DNA from: Alisma plantago-aquatica
Lineage: Eukaryota > Streptophyta > Magnoliopsida > Alismatales > Alismataceae
Direction: 5' to 3'
NCBI GenBank assembly: GCA_963693085.1
Contig: OY856411.1
Location: 1,348,116,550-1,348,180,549 of the forward strand
DNA length: 64,000 bases
Shown here: positions 1 to 12,192 of the stretch, one piece after another
How positions within the stretch are numbered: position 1 is the stretch's first letter
Layout: each line of letters begins with the position of its first letter
Program-made: the position numbers and the translations under genes
Notes under the pieces: generated by a model
The model's input: the letters and a program-made list of their open reading frames with translations, nothing else
Told to the model about the DNA's origin: nothing
Database searches by the model: none

Positions 1-640
1 TGATTCATTGATTAATTATTTAATGACATGATTCCAAAATATAATAAGTGCATGTTTGGTTGTCCACAATCAACCCACTTCAAATGTACTTGCATCATTT
101 TATTTCCCAGGGTTGGAAATCCTACCTTCTTTTCTCTCATATTCAAAAGGGCATGATGGCTGGATCATAAAAACACACTCTTGTACATGAACCCTAGTCC
201 TCATCGTCTCCAAGAGAGAGAGAGAGAGAAGGAGAACACACTCAATGCTAGAATGTCACCAATTGAGAGGCTTCTCCTTCCCATCGACTTAGGAAGCGTG
301 ACGAGAAGTTATATTCCATTTGTGTGGACTTTGTAGAGATGCAAGCGATAAGTGAAGACATTTGTAGGATGTAGACGAGGATTGTCCGTGCACTCAAGGA
401 GAAACACACACCACCACACAAGGAGGATGTCATTGGACTTACTCCACGACAAGATATACGTCGTGCACCCTTTTTTGAATACATTGTTGTTGGTGAGATC
501 TGTTTGAGGATACATAGAGAATTTATCTTGTTGTTTCTACTGCATTTATCTCCTCCACAATTCCAAGCATAGGGTCACACATATAGGATGCATAGGGAAG
601 AGGAATATAATTGTGGACTCATAATCAATTGGCTACTTAA
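1..640. other. Unassigned repeat-like DNA with a GA microsatellite
   Basis: No gene is recognisable here. A short pure GA run sits at about 212-229. The short minus-strand frames between 248 and 515 have no recognisable motifs. The stretch leads directly into the motif cluster and TATA box at 655-969, so it may be the outer part of the same LTR, but I see no LTR boundary. Confidence 0.4.
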
Positions 641-654
641 AGGTTAAGGTAATC

Positions 655-935
655 AATTTGTTGATCGTTGGACTGATTGGAAGCCCAGTCAATCAAGTGG
701 ATAAATGGATTGATCAACATGATGGTTCAGTTATTGACCAGGTCGAGATCCTCCCAATTGATCGATTGGCAAGTTGAGTCAATTGATCAGAAAAAATCAT
801 CCAATTGGTCTAATAGCTAGTCCAGTCACCCAAATAGACTGGATCAACGAATCATTCAATTAGATTCAATAAATTTAGACACAATTTAGTTGATTGACTG
901 GACTGGCCAGTTGATCAACTGGACTGGCTAGTCAC
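655..935 (+). repeat. Cluster of short degenerate motifs (TTGATCAA / ACTGG words)
   Basis: Words such as TTGATCAACTGG, GATTGACTGG, GACTGGCCAG and AATTGATC recur many times in about 280 bp, often as partial palindromes. The cluster ends just before a TATA box at 962-969. This looks like an enhancer-type motif array in the U3 part of an LTR. The LTR assignment is inference, because I cannot find its partner. Confidence 0.5.
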
Positions 936-961
936 TCAAAACCATTCTTCCCTCCCTTTCC

Positions 962-969
962 TATAAATA
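962..969 (+). promoter_or_regulatory. Candidate TATA box of an LTR
   Basis: TATAAATA follows a pyrimidine-rich stretch and the motif cluster at 655-935, the usual arrangement upstream of transcription start in an LTR. No downstream gene is recognisable, so only the retroelement reading is supported. Confidence 0.4.
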
Positions 970-1391
970 AGAATCTGATGGCCAGGTTTAGGTTACACCT
1001 TTTTTACTTGTGGGAATGTGGATTAATATTTATTTTGTTTCATTTTGTGTGCTTCTCGCATTCACAGAACCCTATAGAGATTACATCCTGAGTTGTTCTT
1101 GTTTTTGGGGATGAAACTCTGTATGGTATGGAGGATTCATAACAACCTAAATATGGATTACATTCAAACACCATATTAACCATCTTTCATAACCTAGTAT
1201 CTCTTATCTAAGTTAATCCAAATATCCTAACTTTAAGATGGAATCAAAGTAAGATCACTTTTGATTTGTGTGATTAAGAGAGCTCAAATGCACTAAGTAA
1301 TTGTAAAACACTAAGTTTGGTAATGAACTTGTGGAAGTATCTTATGGATAGTAAACTTTGTGCATGCTAAATGTTATGTTTAAGTGCATGG

Positions 1392-1392
<1 letters not shown>

Positions 1393-1433
<41 letters not shown>
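1393..1433. repeat. (TA)n microsatellite
   Basis: An uninterrupted TA dinucleotide run of about 41 bases. A similar run lies inside the LTR at about 7267-7303, so this one may also mark retroelement DNA. Confidence 0.95.
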
Positions 1434-1435
<2 letters not shown>

Positions 1436-2339
1436 CAAACCTAGTTGTTATTTCCTTGCTTCCATATGAAAGAATTTTAGCATTTCACATAAGGGGCACT
1501 TGACAACCTTTTTCTCAATTAAGATTGAGGTACCCAACCATGAAGATGAGATTGATGTCTTAAACTAGGTTGGCATATCAAGTGGGATGATATTGCCTAT
1601 TTTATGGATTTTAAAGATTTAAAATTGTGGTTAAATTTTGATAAAATACTTGACCATAAAAATCAAATTGGTATATTAGTCCAGATTGGCATGTTAATGG
1701 TAAATTTATATCTTATTCACCAATTAATGAAAACAAAATGTGTTTGAAGCTAAAGATGAGTATTCCTAGAGGTTTAGTCATGAGGGTCATGTGATAAGGT
1801 ATTTTAGATTGTTTGATTCTAGGTAATAAAGAGGAGGGTCAGTTCCACATTTTATAAAAAGTGATTCATAATTAAGTTTACTTTAATCAATTTTAATAAT
1901 TTTTTTTATCATTTTGTCTTTGAATCAATTACAACACCAAAAAATTTCAGGTTGACAAGTTCAATTCAAGAATTTACAAACATAACATACCTTTTCTTAT
2001 CATTATTTCAACAGAAACGGAAAATAACCATGGGTTAGGCTTTGTTATGAATGATGAACTAGTTTAGAAAGGGTAACATATTCCCTTTTAGAGACAAAAT
2101 TTTGAATAAGAAAAAAAAGCAGGCATATGGCTGCATTTAAATTTGTAATATCACTTATAAATAATAAAAATAAATATTCTTACACTACATGTAAAAATAA
2201 ACAACAAACATGATAATAAAATTCAAACATGAGTTGCATATAAGAACATGGAAACAAATGCGATGAATTAACATGAAAGTAGTACAAAAAAAAAGATACA
2301 ATAAACAACTGAGAAGAAAGTCTAGTTGCCACCCCACCC
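1434..2339. other. No gene recognised
   Basis: AT-rich sequence with A and T homopolymers and no open frame with recognisable motifs. I see no tRNA-like sequence, terminal repeat or LTR boundary. Confidence 0.5.
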
Positions 2340-2830
2340 TAGCTTGCTTCAAAACAATGTCCATACATCAATTATGATCTTGTTTAAGGCACAAGTGGAT
2401 GCTCACTGAGGAGCAGTGGGGGTCAAAGAATCCCTGATATTGTCCTGGACAAGATGGCCATGAAGGAGTATCCTCATTGTCTGTAGCTAGTTCTTTAACA
2501 TGCCAGTTTGGGTTGTGATAGAGGTTGATGTGCCAAGCATCCATTTTGGTCCACACAAATGACATCTCCTGGTAATGAAGTTGAAGGACTTGGATCTTCA
2601 AATCCTGGCGGTGCATCTTGGTTGATTGTTATTGGAAGGAGGAGGACATGAAGTTGTACATCTATTGCCAGTCAAGGGTGGACTACCTATACTCCATTTG
2701 GTCCCCGTGGAAGGTGATATGGGGTGGGTGTCCAAATTGACACCACACCTATAAAATTTGGAATCCCCACAAATAGACATGAGTGACTTGGATAGGGAAA
2801 ATTGTGCATTGGTCCATTTCTATCCCAAAA
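2340..2830 (-). pseudogene. Unassigned coding-like remnant (PPGFEDPSP motif)
   Basis: On the minus strand at about 2500-2660 a readable stretch contains APPGFEDPSPSTS and then GDVICVDQNG, ending at a stop. The composition looks like decayed coding DNA. Overlapping frames at 2368-2616 and 2598-2780 are alternative readings of the same DNA. It lies downstream, on the same strand, of the Ty3-type protease remnant at 3230-3700, so it may belong to that element. I recognise no domain, and it does not read as the reverse transcriptase expected next in a gypsy element. No function can be assigned. Confidence 0.3.
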
Positions 2831-3229
2831 AATTAGCAACATTACACAACATGCTTGGAAGGTGGAGAACGTGCTTGATGTCAGAGTCTTTGACCTTGCG
2901 TAGTTGCTTCACACAAGATGACATTACATGATTGTACCTCTACATATTGTGATGTCTCAGTGTAAAATGATTTCTAAATAAGAATCAACAAGCTATGTCA
3001 CTTGGAGACATGTCATCCTCAAAACTTGCAGAAGTAATATGCTTTTTACTAAACTTGGTCGCAATGTGTGTTCCTTGGAGCACATCATGCTCTATAAAAT
3101 TCTGACTATCCCCTATCTACATTACGTGCATTGAAATTTAGCAACAATGAACTAAAAATAAAGAAGTTGTCATGCACACATATTTTCTTTAACACATGAA
3201 ACTAAATCTTAATAATAAATTATGAAAAT
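2831..3229. other. No gene recognised
   Basis: AT-rich sequence between two minus-strand coding remnants. It probably derives from the same decayed element, but I see no motif. Confidence 0.4.
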
Positions 3230-3702
3230 CTAGATGAAAAAGGGAAATTGTTGGCTGCCATTCCACATGGTTGTGGTATTATTGTCAGTCAGTTTGACAT
3301 TGTCCTTCTCTTCAATTATGGTCAAAATGAATGTCTTGATCAATAGAGTCACCATGTAATCACCATCTCCTTCTCCCTGGCCCATCATATGTATTAAACA
3401 ATTGTGGTTTAGAGGCTTCAAAGAGAAGGTGATTTTCTTGTTGCAAATATAAATATTCATCTCACCTTTTTCGATATCAATCACAACCTTATCACTTACT
3501 ATGAACATGCAAGTTAGGTTGATGTATCAAGGTGTACCTCCCTTGTCTTCAATTATCACCAAATTAGCTGGTACAATATAGTAATCAATTCTCATCAACA
3601 TGGTCTCCACCATAGCAACAAAGCTTGATCTAGAGTGATTTTTCATATGAAAAGTTATTTTCAACTGCTCATTCAACCCCATCTTAGTAGACATGGTTTT
3701 TA
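3230..3702 (-). pseudogene. Ty3/gypsy retropepsin-like (RVP_2 type) remnant
   Basis: Read on the minus strand from about 3700 down, the translation follows the pattern of the C-terminal half of plant Ty3/gypsy aspartic proteases. VETMLMRIDYYIVPANLVI corresponds to the family's block before the usual L-G-R-P-F segment, and VVIDIEKGEM followed by KITFSL corresponds to the block after it. A TGA stop interrupts the LGRPF-equivalent region at about 3523. The catalytic Asp-Ser/Thr-Gly region would lie upstream and is not seen, so the fragment is truncated near 3700, where LTR-like DNA of opposite orientation begins. In an intact element this domain matures the Gag-Pol polyprotein. This copy cannot be functional. 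The family call rests on pattern similarity only. Confidence 0.55.
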
Positions 3703-4396
3703 ATATAATAAAAATTATAATTGATTAATAGAATTAGGCCCTTAATATATATTTACATGATAGCCCTCCTAGACCAATAAGTAACACATAAGAGTTGAAA
3801 GTGAAATTTTATTATATGATGCCCACAACATCTTCCAATAAAATTTCTATGATATAAATATTATAGTAGCTTTATTCCCTCCATATTTGGGACTCTTAAA
3901 AACTTTTAGATAATTCTAGATGATTAAAATGGGTCTTATTCCATTAATTTAGTTTGCATAATTGCTAGTCTATAAATATAAATCTATGTTGATATAAGGA
4001 TTCCTTGTCCCGAAATTTGCTAGAAGATCGAGTGTAAGTCATTTTGAATAATCCCACTTATCTCAATCAAAAGTAGAAAGAAAATAATCTATATTTTAAT
4101 GCTTAAGGTGTATGTGTTTTCTCTTTTGAGTGTCTTGGATATATAAAACTATCAAAATAAGATGCAACCAAGAGTCTGGGGTTGCCTCTCTCTGTCAAAA
4201 CCTAGGGCCTCTAGGACTTAGTAGTACCTTATCCACCCTCAACCCCTATCTTCCCTAAAAGCAAATCCCACCACGTGATGACCTCTCCTCCACCTTTTTC
4301 ACTAAGGTACAAATTCAAAGATCCATATTTTAGCTAGCTCATTATTCCAATAGAACTCCATCCTAATAGATACCCTCACAAACCTTGACCATGAGC

Positions 4397-4408
4397 TATA
4401 TAAAAAGG
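4397..4408 (+). promoter_or_regulatory. Candidate LTR TATA box
   Basis: TATATAAAAAGG follows a CT-rich stretch and lies about 700 bases into the LTR-like segment, a usual position for a U3 promoter. No cellular gene follows. Confidence 0.35.
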
Positions 4409-5754
4409 CCTTTGAAATGATATACCGACCCCCATAAACTCACTTGAATCACATAAATCCACTTGACCATCCTAATAGCACCTAACCTTATACCTCCTTC
4501 TATCTACCAACGACCATGGTTTTATTGCATAGGGAAAACCTCACAAATGAACGTGAGGCTTTGAGTATCTTCCTTGCATGTATGCAAATCTTTTGAATTA
4601 ATTGGTTTAATCAAACAAATGTATGTTTTTTCCCTTATTTTGCCCCATTCTCAATTCATGTGACCTAGTTGGTTGTATGTTGTTATACATACCATGATTT
4701 TATTCTTTTTTCCATAAGTGATTTTAGTCAGTCATCACATAACACCTAGTCATGGGCTTTGTCGTTGTTTCACTTGAATTTTGTTTTCATGCTTCACATC
4801 CTCACCATTAATGACTGAGCACATTGTAGATGATCTTAGTCATGTTTTGGGTCGGTTAGTCTGACTAAAGATGAATATCACAATTTCATTATCATCTTCA
4901 CATGTTTTTTCAAAAGGTTGACTTGGATCATGAGTTTTGGTATTGGGAATTTTGTTGTTGTAAAGTTGTGTTTTGCTTCCGATTTAAGAATGAAGAACTC
5001 CATGTGACATTTCCCGCATTTGCCTCTATGAAATTGGTACCATTGTCATGCCAACATGGGTAAAATATGCTTTCATCACCTTAATTGGTTTTGACCAAGT
5101 TTGGGTGGGTCCTTTGACTAAGCACCATGCAACTTGGGTTTCAATTATTGCATCAGTTGATGCCAATGTAGTCTTTTAAGGAAGCATTTAATTGTTTAGG
5201 TATAGTTTCTAAAATCAATTTGTCTCTACTTTGATTGGTTCAAACTTGAAAATTTATGGAAATTTCACACAATTTTAGAAACATATGTGTACAAATTAGA
5301 AAGGTAAAAATTCAAGTAGTAATATTAGCTTGGTTTCCAATCCTATTTTTACCACTAGTTCCCTTAAATTATAAAAGAACCATGATGTACTAGAAATTAG
5401 GTTGAATATTAACATTAATGAATGTTAATTGAATAGGGTAACTAGGGTTTCATCAACCCCAAGAATTCTATTAGGAGTTGCTCCGAGAAAAGTAAGCGTT
5501 TCTTGCATTTTTAACATCATTAATGGATGTGTATATGTTATTATGTATAGTGACATGCAATGATATGAATGTATTAGTTATGCTTTAAACTCTTCTGTAA
5601 AGATAAAATCTATTAGATCAAAAATATAATTATATGTTATTTCTATTTCAAGAGTTATTATAAAACTTTTCATGCATGTTAAGAAATAGATTTAAGAACA
5701 AAATTAAGAGTTTATCAAGAAAAAGATTTAGGTATGAACTTTATTTAGGATCCT

Positions 5755-5905
5755 TGTAGAGAGGCTCTTAGAATCAAAATAAGAGGCACCTCAGTGAAAA
5801 CCAATAAGCACTTACGTACAATCCAATAGGCACTTTGGTGCAACCAAAGAGGCTCTTTGGGTCAAATTTAAGAGGCACTTTGGTGCATAGAGAAAAAACA
5901 CTTTT
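5755..5905 (+). repeat. Degenerate short repeats (AGAGGCACTTTGGTGCA)
   Basis: The words AGAGGCTCTTAGAATCAA, AGAGGCACCTCAGTG, AGGCACTTTGGTGCA, AGAGGCTCTTTGGGTCAA and AGAGGCACTTTGGTGCA follow one another at roughly 30-base spacing. This is a diverged tandem array in the LTR-like region. Confidence 0.65.
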
Positions 5906-6100
5906 GTACAAACCTAAGATTCTTATATTAGTAAGTTAAAAAATAATGTCAAGAAATCACTTTTGATGTTTTAAATGTTGAATTTTTTCTTGCAAAACAT
6001 ATGTCTTTTGATGTTATAAAATGTTTAATTCAACTTACTAACTGGTTTAAGAATGAATAGGGAAGTGATGTCACAAGTGAGTAGCAACAATAAGGATAGA

Positions 6101-7216
6101 GTCGTCTGACATACAACTCAAGCATTAGCTCAAGGATTCCAAACAATCAACCTGGTGTGGTTCCAACTATTATAGAACAATCCGTTTTTCTTTCTTTTTT
6201 GTATATGAGAACCATATATTAGCTTTTTTTTTAATTTAAGTTTTATTGTGGAACTGAAAACTTGAGAAGTATCATGTGTTGGTTGAATAAAATAATATTT
6301 CATGCAATGGTTGTCAAAATGGAAATTTTTCTTCTGCTCAATGATATGCATGTTTTAAAAGGTGGAATGTTATGATATTGTATTAGAGTAAAAAATATAT
6401 TTGTCCACCATGAATTTCTCGTTGTTCCACAAATAGATTAGACGTTCCTTCCAAGATTATGGTAAACATATATATAGAGGATATGAAGTCAAGGAGTTAG
6501 ACTATGTATCTCTTTTATATGAGGAATGTATACTTGTAGGAACCTTAGAGGGAATAAAAGTATAAATCTTTATGCATGAACATATGCATTTGGGATATGA
6601 TTTATAAATTTTGGATCCTTTGTAAACTCTATCATATCTAGTGACATGTACTCTCTTATTATCGATGGTGATGGCCAACAAACTAAAAATTTTAGATAAA
6701 ATGTCAAGAGCATAGAAAAGAACTATTATGCATCTCTTCTTCTTCTTTTAGAATATGTGGTAAGGGGCATGCTTGCTATAAAGATCTTGATGAGTAGCAT
6801 GATGAGTTGTCACATCTTTAGATTTGTGCATGGACACATAAGTAGTGATGGATAACCCTTGAATCCAATCCATGCTTTCATTTCTGGCCAGAAGATGTAG
6901 CCATTCCTCTAGACATATCAACAACCCCATCAAATAAATCTTAGAGGTGCTACCAAGAGAGTTGATATAGAAGACCTAAACTGGGAAGCCACCTAATCCT
7001 AATGCATTTGGATAGTAGAAATTCATGTCACATATATGAGACTAGGACTTTGAGGATTAAATTTAATAAAGAATGTATCTTCTAGCTTTAACCGTAGTTC
7101 TAGTCAGACAAAATTCATGATGTGTCTCGCAAACTAGAAATACATTTAAGTTAAACCCCAAGATGGGTAGTACCATGGAAATTTTAAAGATGAAATTCTT
7201 ATAATGTGGGTAGAGT
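6101..7216 (+). mobile_element. Decayed 3-prime interior of a Ty3-type element, ending in a PPT
   Basis: No intact domain is readable. The last 40 bases (7175-7216) contain TTTTAAAGATGAAATTCTTA and then a purine-rich run directly before TGTAACATCC. This matches the usual gypsy layout, in which the end of pol overlaps a polypurine tract next to the 3-prime LTR. The rest is AT-rich with no readable frame. Confidence 0.45.
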
Positions 7217-7263
7217 TGTAACATCCTCAAAATTCATAATTCATGAATTATATAAATTAGGTC

Positions 7264-7306
<43 letters not shown>

Positions 7307-9215
7307 AACTATAGTCCTAATTGATGAATATGGGACACAAGGGTTAAAAGTGAAATTTACCATATTATTTATGTAACATGTTCTGATAAAATTTATATGA
7401 GATTAGTACAATAATAGCTTTCTCCTAATGATTCAAACTTGATCCATCCTTGTACCCTAGAATGGTTTATTGTTGCATATATGACCTAAAATGGGCTTTT
7501 ATGAAAGAGAGCACTTCTTTAATGATCAAACTTGTTCAAATGTGATTCAGATATCTATGGTTTTTCTAAATCAGTAGATTTCACCCTCAATTGATATCCT
7601 TTTCTATCATGACCCTTCTTGGACACTAATGATGATCTTGTTATTCTTAATGCGTCATAATATGGCCTAATGTGCACTTTTGTGATGAATGTTAAACTTT
7701 ATGCTTTTATCGATCTAATGATACTCAATAAGGGTTATATGTCCTGAAATCAGTAACCTTAAATGTCTTGTATCCCTATATGTCTAGTGGAACTTTCTTG
7801 TGCGCTTATGTGGCTAAATACCCAAGTCTTGGCTTGATATGCGATCTAGTGTGCATGTGGATATCTATATCTCTAATCTTGTGCAAGTTTTGCTTAAAGG
7901 ATCATACATGTTATATAATGATCTCAAATCAGCATGTTAGTGATTTTAATGACTCCTAACTCAAGTAGACCCCATATATACCCTGATGATGACATTCCTG
8001 CATGATTGTGACTCAGTATGACTAGTTATGCCAATATTGATGCTTATGTTGACTAAACTTGTGCTCAAATCTTATGGTTGCTCCATTATAAGAACTTGGA
8101 CTCCAATATCTATCCCTGATCTAGTTTTGATGTGTCACCCCAAGTACTAATGAACTCATTATGTACTATGTTGCTTGATAATGTCTATGCATGACTAGTT
8201 TGAGATATTGAAAACAATGTTGAAGGAAATGATATCTTGATCTAGGTGACACATCCAACCATTATTATGATGATTAATGATACCTTATCTTGCTGATGTT
8301 AATCCAAGTGCACTCCTTTAAAATGTCAAGATCTCTATGCTGACTCTATTACTAAGATCTAATCAAGTGCTAGTTATGGTTCTCTCAAATCAATGCTTAA
8401 TCTTGTACTCTACTCGCAAGGTACGCTTACTCTCTTGACCCTACTATGGTATTGGCTTGTCGGTATGTATGCTCATATGTACACTTGGCTAGTTAGTTAC
8501 TTGTTTGGGCTACTTGTTCCCTATGATTAGTACGTTTGTTTTGCTTGAAATATGTTGAACAAATCAAGAACAAAATTGAACTTGTCCATTATACAAACCT
8601 CGTGTACCTACCTGCATTTTTGGGGTAAGGGCACAAGGTTGGGTGGCTTACTTGAGATGTCAAGATAAGGCAGACCATGTTGATAAAAAGAGTTGGCTAA
8701 TCTTGAGCACCCTTACAGACCCTTCCAATGGGAAGCTGGTCAATGGCCATAATATGTTGTTTAGTATAATGGAAAATACACTTAGAACACACATTATATA
8801 AAAGATTGTTGTTAAATGTTCACGCCTTGTTCTACTTCTTGCTTATATGATGTTTCTAGCAAGAAACTTTTCTTATACTCTTAAACTGTTTACATGCCTT
8901 TTCATAGAGTCCTTAATACTTTAGCATTAATATGCTTTGTTTATCAATTTTGTAGTTCTCAAATGAAGATCTGCTATGCTCAAGACTCTAAGATCTCAAA
9001 TGAAACACCAATGGGTATACTTAAATATAGAAAGGGGTACATGTATCTTTTCTCCTTCTTCTAATATCTTGTTATCTCTTATCTTTTTCTTGTTTGTGGT
9101 TTTATTCATGCATATGTTATGTGATCCATTATAGGGATGGACGCCCAGGTCCACTCGCCTTTGGCTTTATAGACATTAGGAGTGTGGACTTAGGGTAACA
9201 AATATTTTTGTAACA
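7217..9215 (+). repeat. Complete Ty3-type LTR, plus orientation
   Basis: It begins TGTAACATCC just after a polypurine tract and ends TTTTTGTAACA, giving a 1999-bp LTR with TG...CA ends. It contains a (TA)n run at 7267-7303. Its last 800 bases match, in inverted orientation, the LTR end at 30415-31215: both share the stretches around GGGAAGCTGGTCAATGGCC and GGTAACAAA near the end. No primer-binding site follows, which fits a 3-prime LTR. Directly after 9215 the DNA belongs to another element's LTR, so this element probably inserted there. Confidence 0.7.
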
Positions 9216-10646
9216 AGGATATAGTACACATACCTTTCAAAGAATATTTCAAAGTAAAAGTTCCAAGACAGAGTATATTAGGGGATGGGGGTAGGTCTTG
9301 GTCAAGGATTGAGTCAATAATTGTTGGGATTTGATGTTCATGAACTTTCGGTATCCAAATAACAAGATATGTGATACTTGTAATGACCATAATGTTAACC
9401 ATTCATCCCCAAAATATACAAGTAACACAATTTCACAATTTCTCAAAAATATTGGACATTAAGTTTGCACACGTGGGTGAATGATTTTATTGGTCATATA
9501 TGCTGAAACATAAATATCCTGTTAGTCTTTATCAAGTTTCAAATATATATATAAAGGTTTGAGATAATGATTCTGAATATAGATCTGATATTGATTCAAA
9601 TAGATCTTATGATATCAAGCTCAAGTTTAGATAAAGGCTCAACCTTTGATATCATGATCATTGCTAAAGATCATTGTAAGAGAAATTTTAGAACACGGTT
9701 TGGAATTAGATGTTAAACTTAGTCTCATTGTGACCAACTCTTTTTCATGCTATAAAAACTATATGTTTCATTCTAATTATAGATGCATGAGATATGATCA
9801 AAATGAGTTCTAGAGAGAGAATACACCTTAAAGAGATATAGAGAGAGAGATTGGGCACCACACAAAAATAGAAATAGCTACAAACTATTGTCTAAGATTT
9901 AGGAACACCATGAGAAAGGGGGAGAGAGGGAAAAATAAAGGAATGGTTGGCTTTATGGAGATGAGCTGAAGTCAAATATGGTCTATTAACAATTTCAATC
10001 TAGTATTTAGGGTTTATTTTGGGGTATAATCCTCCACAATGGTGTCTATGGGAGGTGGATCTAGAAGCTTCAAAAAAGGGGTTCCTTGGTCCTGAAAACT
10101 AGGGAAAAAGGTGTGGAACTTAAAGAGGGAGATATCGAATCAAAAAATTGCCTCAAACGGGGCTTGATCGAGGCGCAATCTGGGTACCCCTACCTGGGAA
10201 GCATGGAAACCCTAGCCGGACAAGGTAGGGAATGACCCCTAGTCAGGTCCCCCACCCGGGATGGCTAGATGCATGACCCATTAAGGGCTAAATCGGCCTA
10301 ATCAAGGAAAATGGGGAAATAGGTGTAAAAAGGTGATTTCAAGGTGTGTTTTTTTGGAAATTTTGTAGAAGGAGATAGGAAACTCTGATTGGAGAGTTTG
10401 GAACCAAAGTTCATAACAAGGCCTAGAATATTCAAGAAAAGTTTGGGATTCATAGGATAAAGGTACATATGGAAATAATATAAAGGAGTATCAAGTAAAA
10501 ACAATGAGTATTTCCGTATACACACTGTATAATTATGAATCTAATACTCAATTAAGAGTCAAAAATTAGACATCCAAATGCAATTAAGTGAAGTCTAAAG
10601 TATAAGAAGTTACACTATTAGCTATCATAAAACTCACTTTGTCACA
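9216..10646 (-). repeat. 3-prime LTR of the gypsy element (truncated)
   Basis: Bases 9216-10370 align in the same orientation with 25598-26346, sharing for example AGTTCCAACACAGATTAG-like and GGGTACCCCTAC-like blocks, with several indels. The inner end on the minus strand starts TGTGACAAAG at 10646, directly after a purine-rich stretch. The outer end is cut by the LTR finishing at 9215. Confidence 0.75.
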
Positions 10647-10690
10647 TCCTCTGCCCCTCAAGGGGTATTTTCCCTCCAAAATTCATGATT
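10647..10690 (-). promoter_or_regulatory. Polypurine tract of the gypsy element
   Basis: On the minus strand, TTTTGGAGGGAAAATACC followed by GAGGGGCAGAGGA lies immediately before the LTR start TGTGACA. This is the plus-strand primer position in a Ty3-type element. Confidence 0.6.
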
Positions 10691-12192
10691 CTTTGAAAAG
10701 ATTCAAAAATTCTCTTCCATATATGACTTTCATTCCCTAGTGGCATCATCACTACCATGATGCTTCCAAAATACTTTCACCATTTCTATCTTCTTATTTA
10801 TCATCCCTTTAATTCACCTGTCAAGTATCTTCATTGGTTCTTATTGGTATACAAGAGAGCCTTTTTGGTTGTGGGCTCATGGTTGAGGACATGACTGGGA
10901 TCCTTGACCTATCACTTAAAATTCCAGACATGCAAGACATTATTCATCATACTATACTAACGAGTTAGATATAGCTTATGTGTACATCATCTGATACAGT
11001 CTAAAACTTCAAAAGCACCCACATATCTAAGACTCAACTTCCCTATGTTTTTCACAATTTCTCAAATCAATCTAATCTTTAAAAAGACATGGTCACCCAC
11101 CAAAAACTTAACATCCATCCTATGCACATCATCATAAGATTTTTGGTGATCCTGAGCTCTCTTCAATATTTGTCTAATAATGTTGACATTATCATAATAA
11201 AGCTACAACTCATCAAACTTCAAGATCTTTATTTTGCCTACTTCATCCCAATAAAGGGGTGGTCTACACAGTCGTTCATATATAGCTTTGTATCGAGGCA
11301 TACCATTACTCAACTGATAGCTATTATTATAGGTGAATTCCACTATGGTTAGGTAGTGGTTCCATATCAAGGACACAACATCTCAATGAATCCTCTGACA
11401 TTGATTGTTCTTTCTGATTGGCCATCAATTTGTGGGTGATAGGCAGTACTAAATTTCAACTCAGTTCCCAACTCTTCTTGCACTTGCCTCCATAAATGGG
11501 AAGTGAACTTGGAACCATGATTCAATACACTAGATATAGAAATTCCATGAAATATAACAATTTCCCCAATATAGAGCTCTTCCAGTTCTAGAACTTTAGT
11601 CGTTGTCGTTATCAAGATAAAATGGGATGATTTAGTTTGTAGGTTAACTACAAACCTGATGGCATCACTCCCATTCTTGGTCCTTGGTAAATACACCATG
11701 AAATACTTGATGTTATTCCCCCACTTCCATTTGGGGATATATAGGGTTTGTATAAGACCTCTTGGCCTCTAATATTCAACCTTGATTTGTTGGAAGTTAG
11801 GCAATTTGAGATTAAAATATCTATATCACCCTTCATATTTCCAATAAAAGTTCATCTGAAGATCCATATTCATCTTACTTGATCTAGGGTGCACTCTATA
11901 TTTTGATCCATGAGATGATTAAAACATTTATTCTACCAAAGTTGAATCCTCTAGAACCCATATGCATTGTCTATATCAAACTCCATCATCCATACCAACT
12001 TAGAGATGTGTGTGAGGTTTTTCTAGTAACTTTGTCATTTCCTATAGGATTTGGCTATTCTTTTATACTATTAGAATCTCAAACTGGAGACCTGGTTTTA
12101 CATTGATGATAGTTAGACAATATTATCGCCCATACATCTTAAGGCCCATGGAGGTAGACCTGTAAGTTTTTCCATTCAATGGAGAACAGAAT
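10660..12192 (-). pseudogene. Ty3/gypsy integrase remnant
   Basis: In an intact element this enzyme inserts the cDNA. Frames at 11648-11836 and 11367-11699 give two parts of the domain. The first begins MKGDIDILISNCLTS, matching the zinc-binding region's end. The second covers the core, with PRTKNGSDAI and AYHPQIDGQSERT as the familiar blocks. Further down, at about 11000-11110, GDHVFLKI and LSLRYVGAFEVLD match the integrase C-terminal segment. At about 10700-10880 ILDRQVK and MVKVFWKHHG match the chromodomain-like tail of many plant gypsy integrases. Stops and frame changes separate all these pieces. The copia insertion at 12193 lies just upstream, so RNase H is now about 9 kb away. Confidence 0.75.

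Larger units (their letters stand above)
3703..6100 (+). repeat. LTR-like region related to the LTR at 7217-9215
   Basis: Bases 3715-3880 align in the same orientation with 7240-7430. They share AATTAGGCCCTTAATATATA versus AATTAGGTCCTTTATATATA, and then matching TTGAAAGTGAAATTTTA-type and ACATCTTCCAATAAAATTT-type segments. The similarity weakens after about 3900. A TATA-like element (TATATAAAAAGG) lies at 4397-4408. The segment could be the diverged 5-prime LTR of the element whose 3-prime LTR is 7217-9215. I find no primer-binding site near its expected right end, so the pairing is uncertain. Confidence 0.4.
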
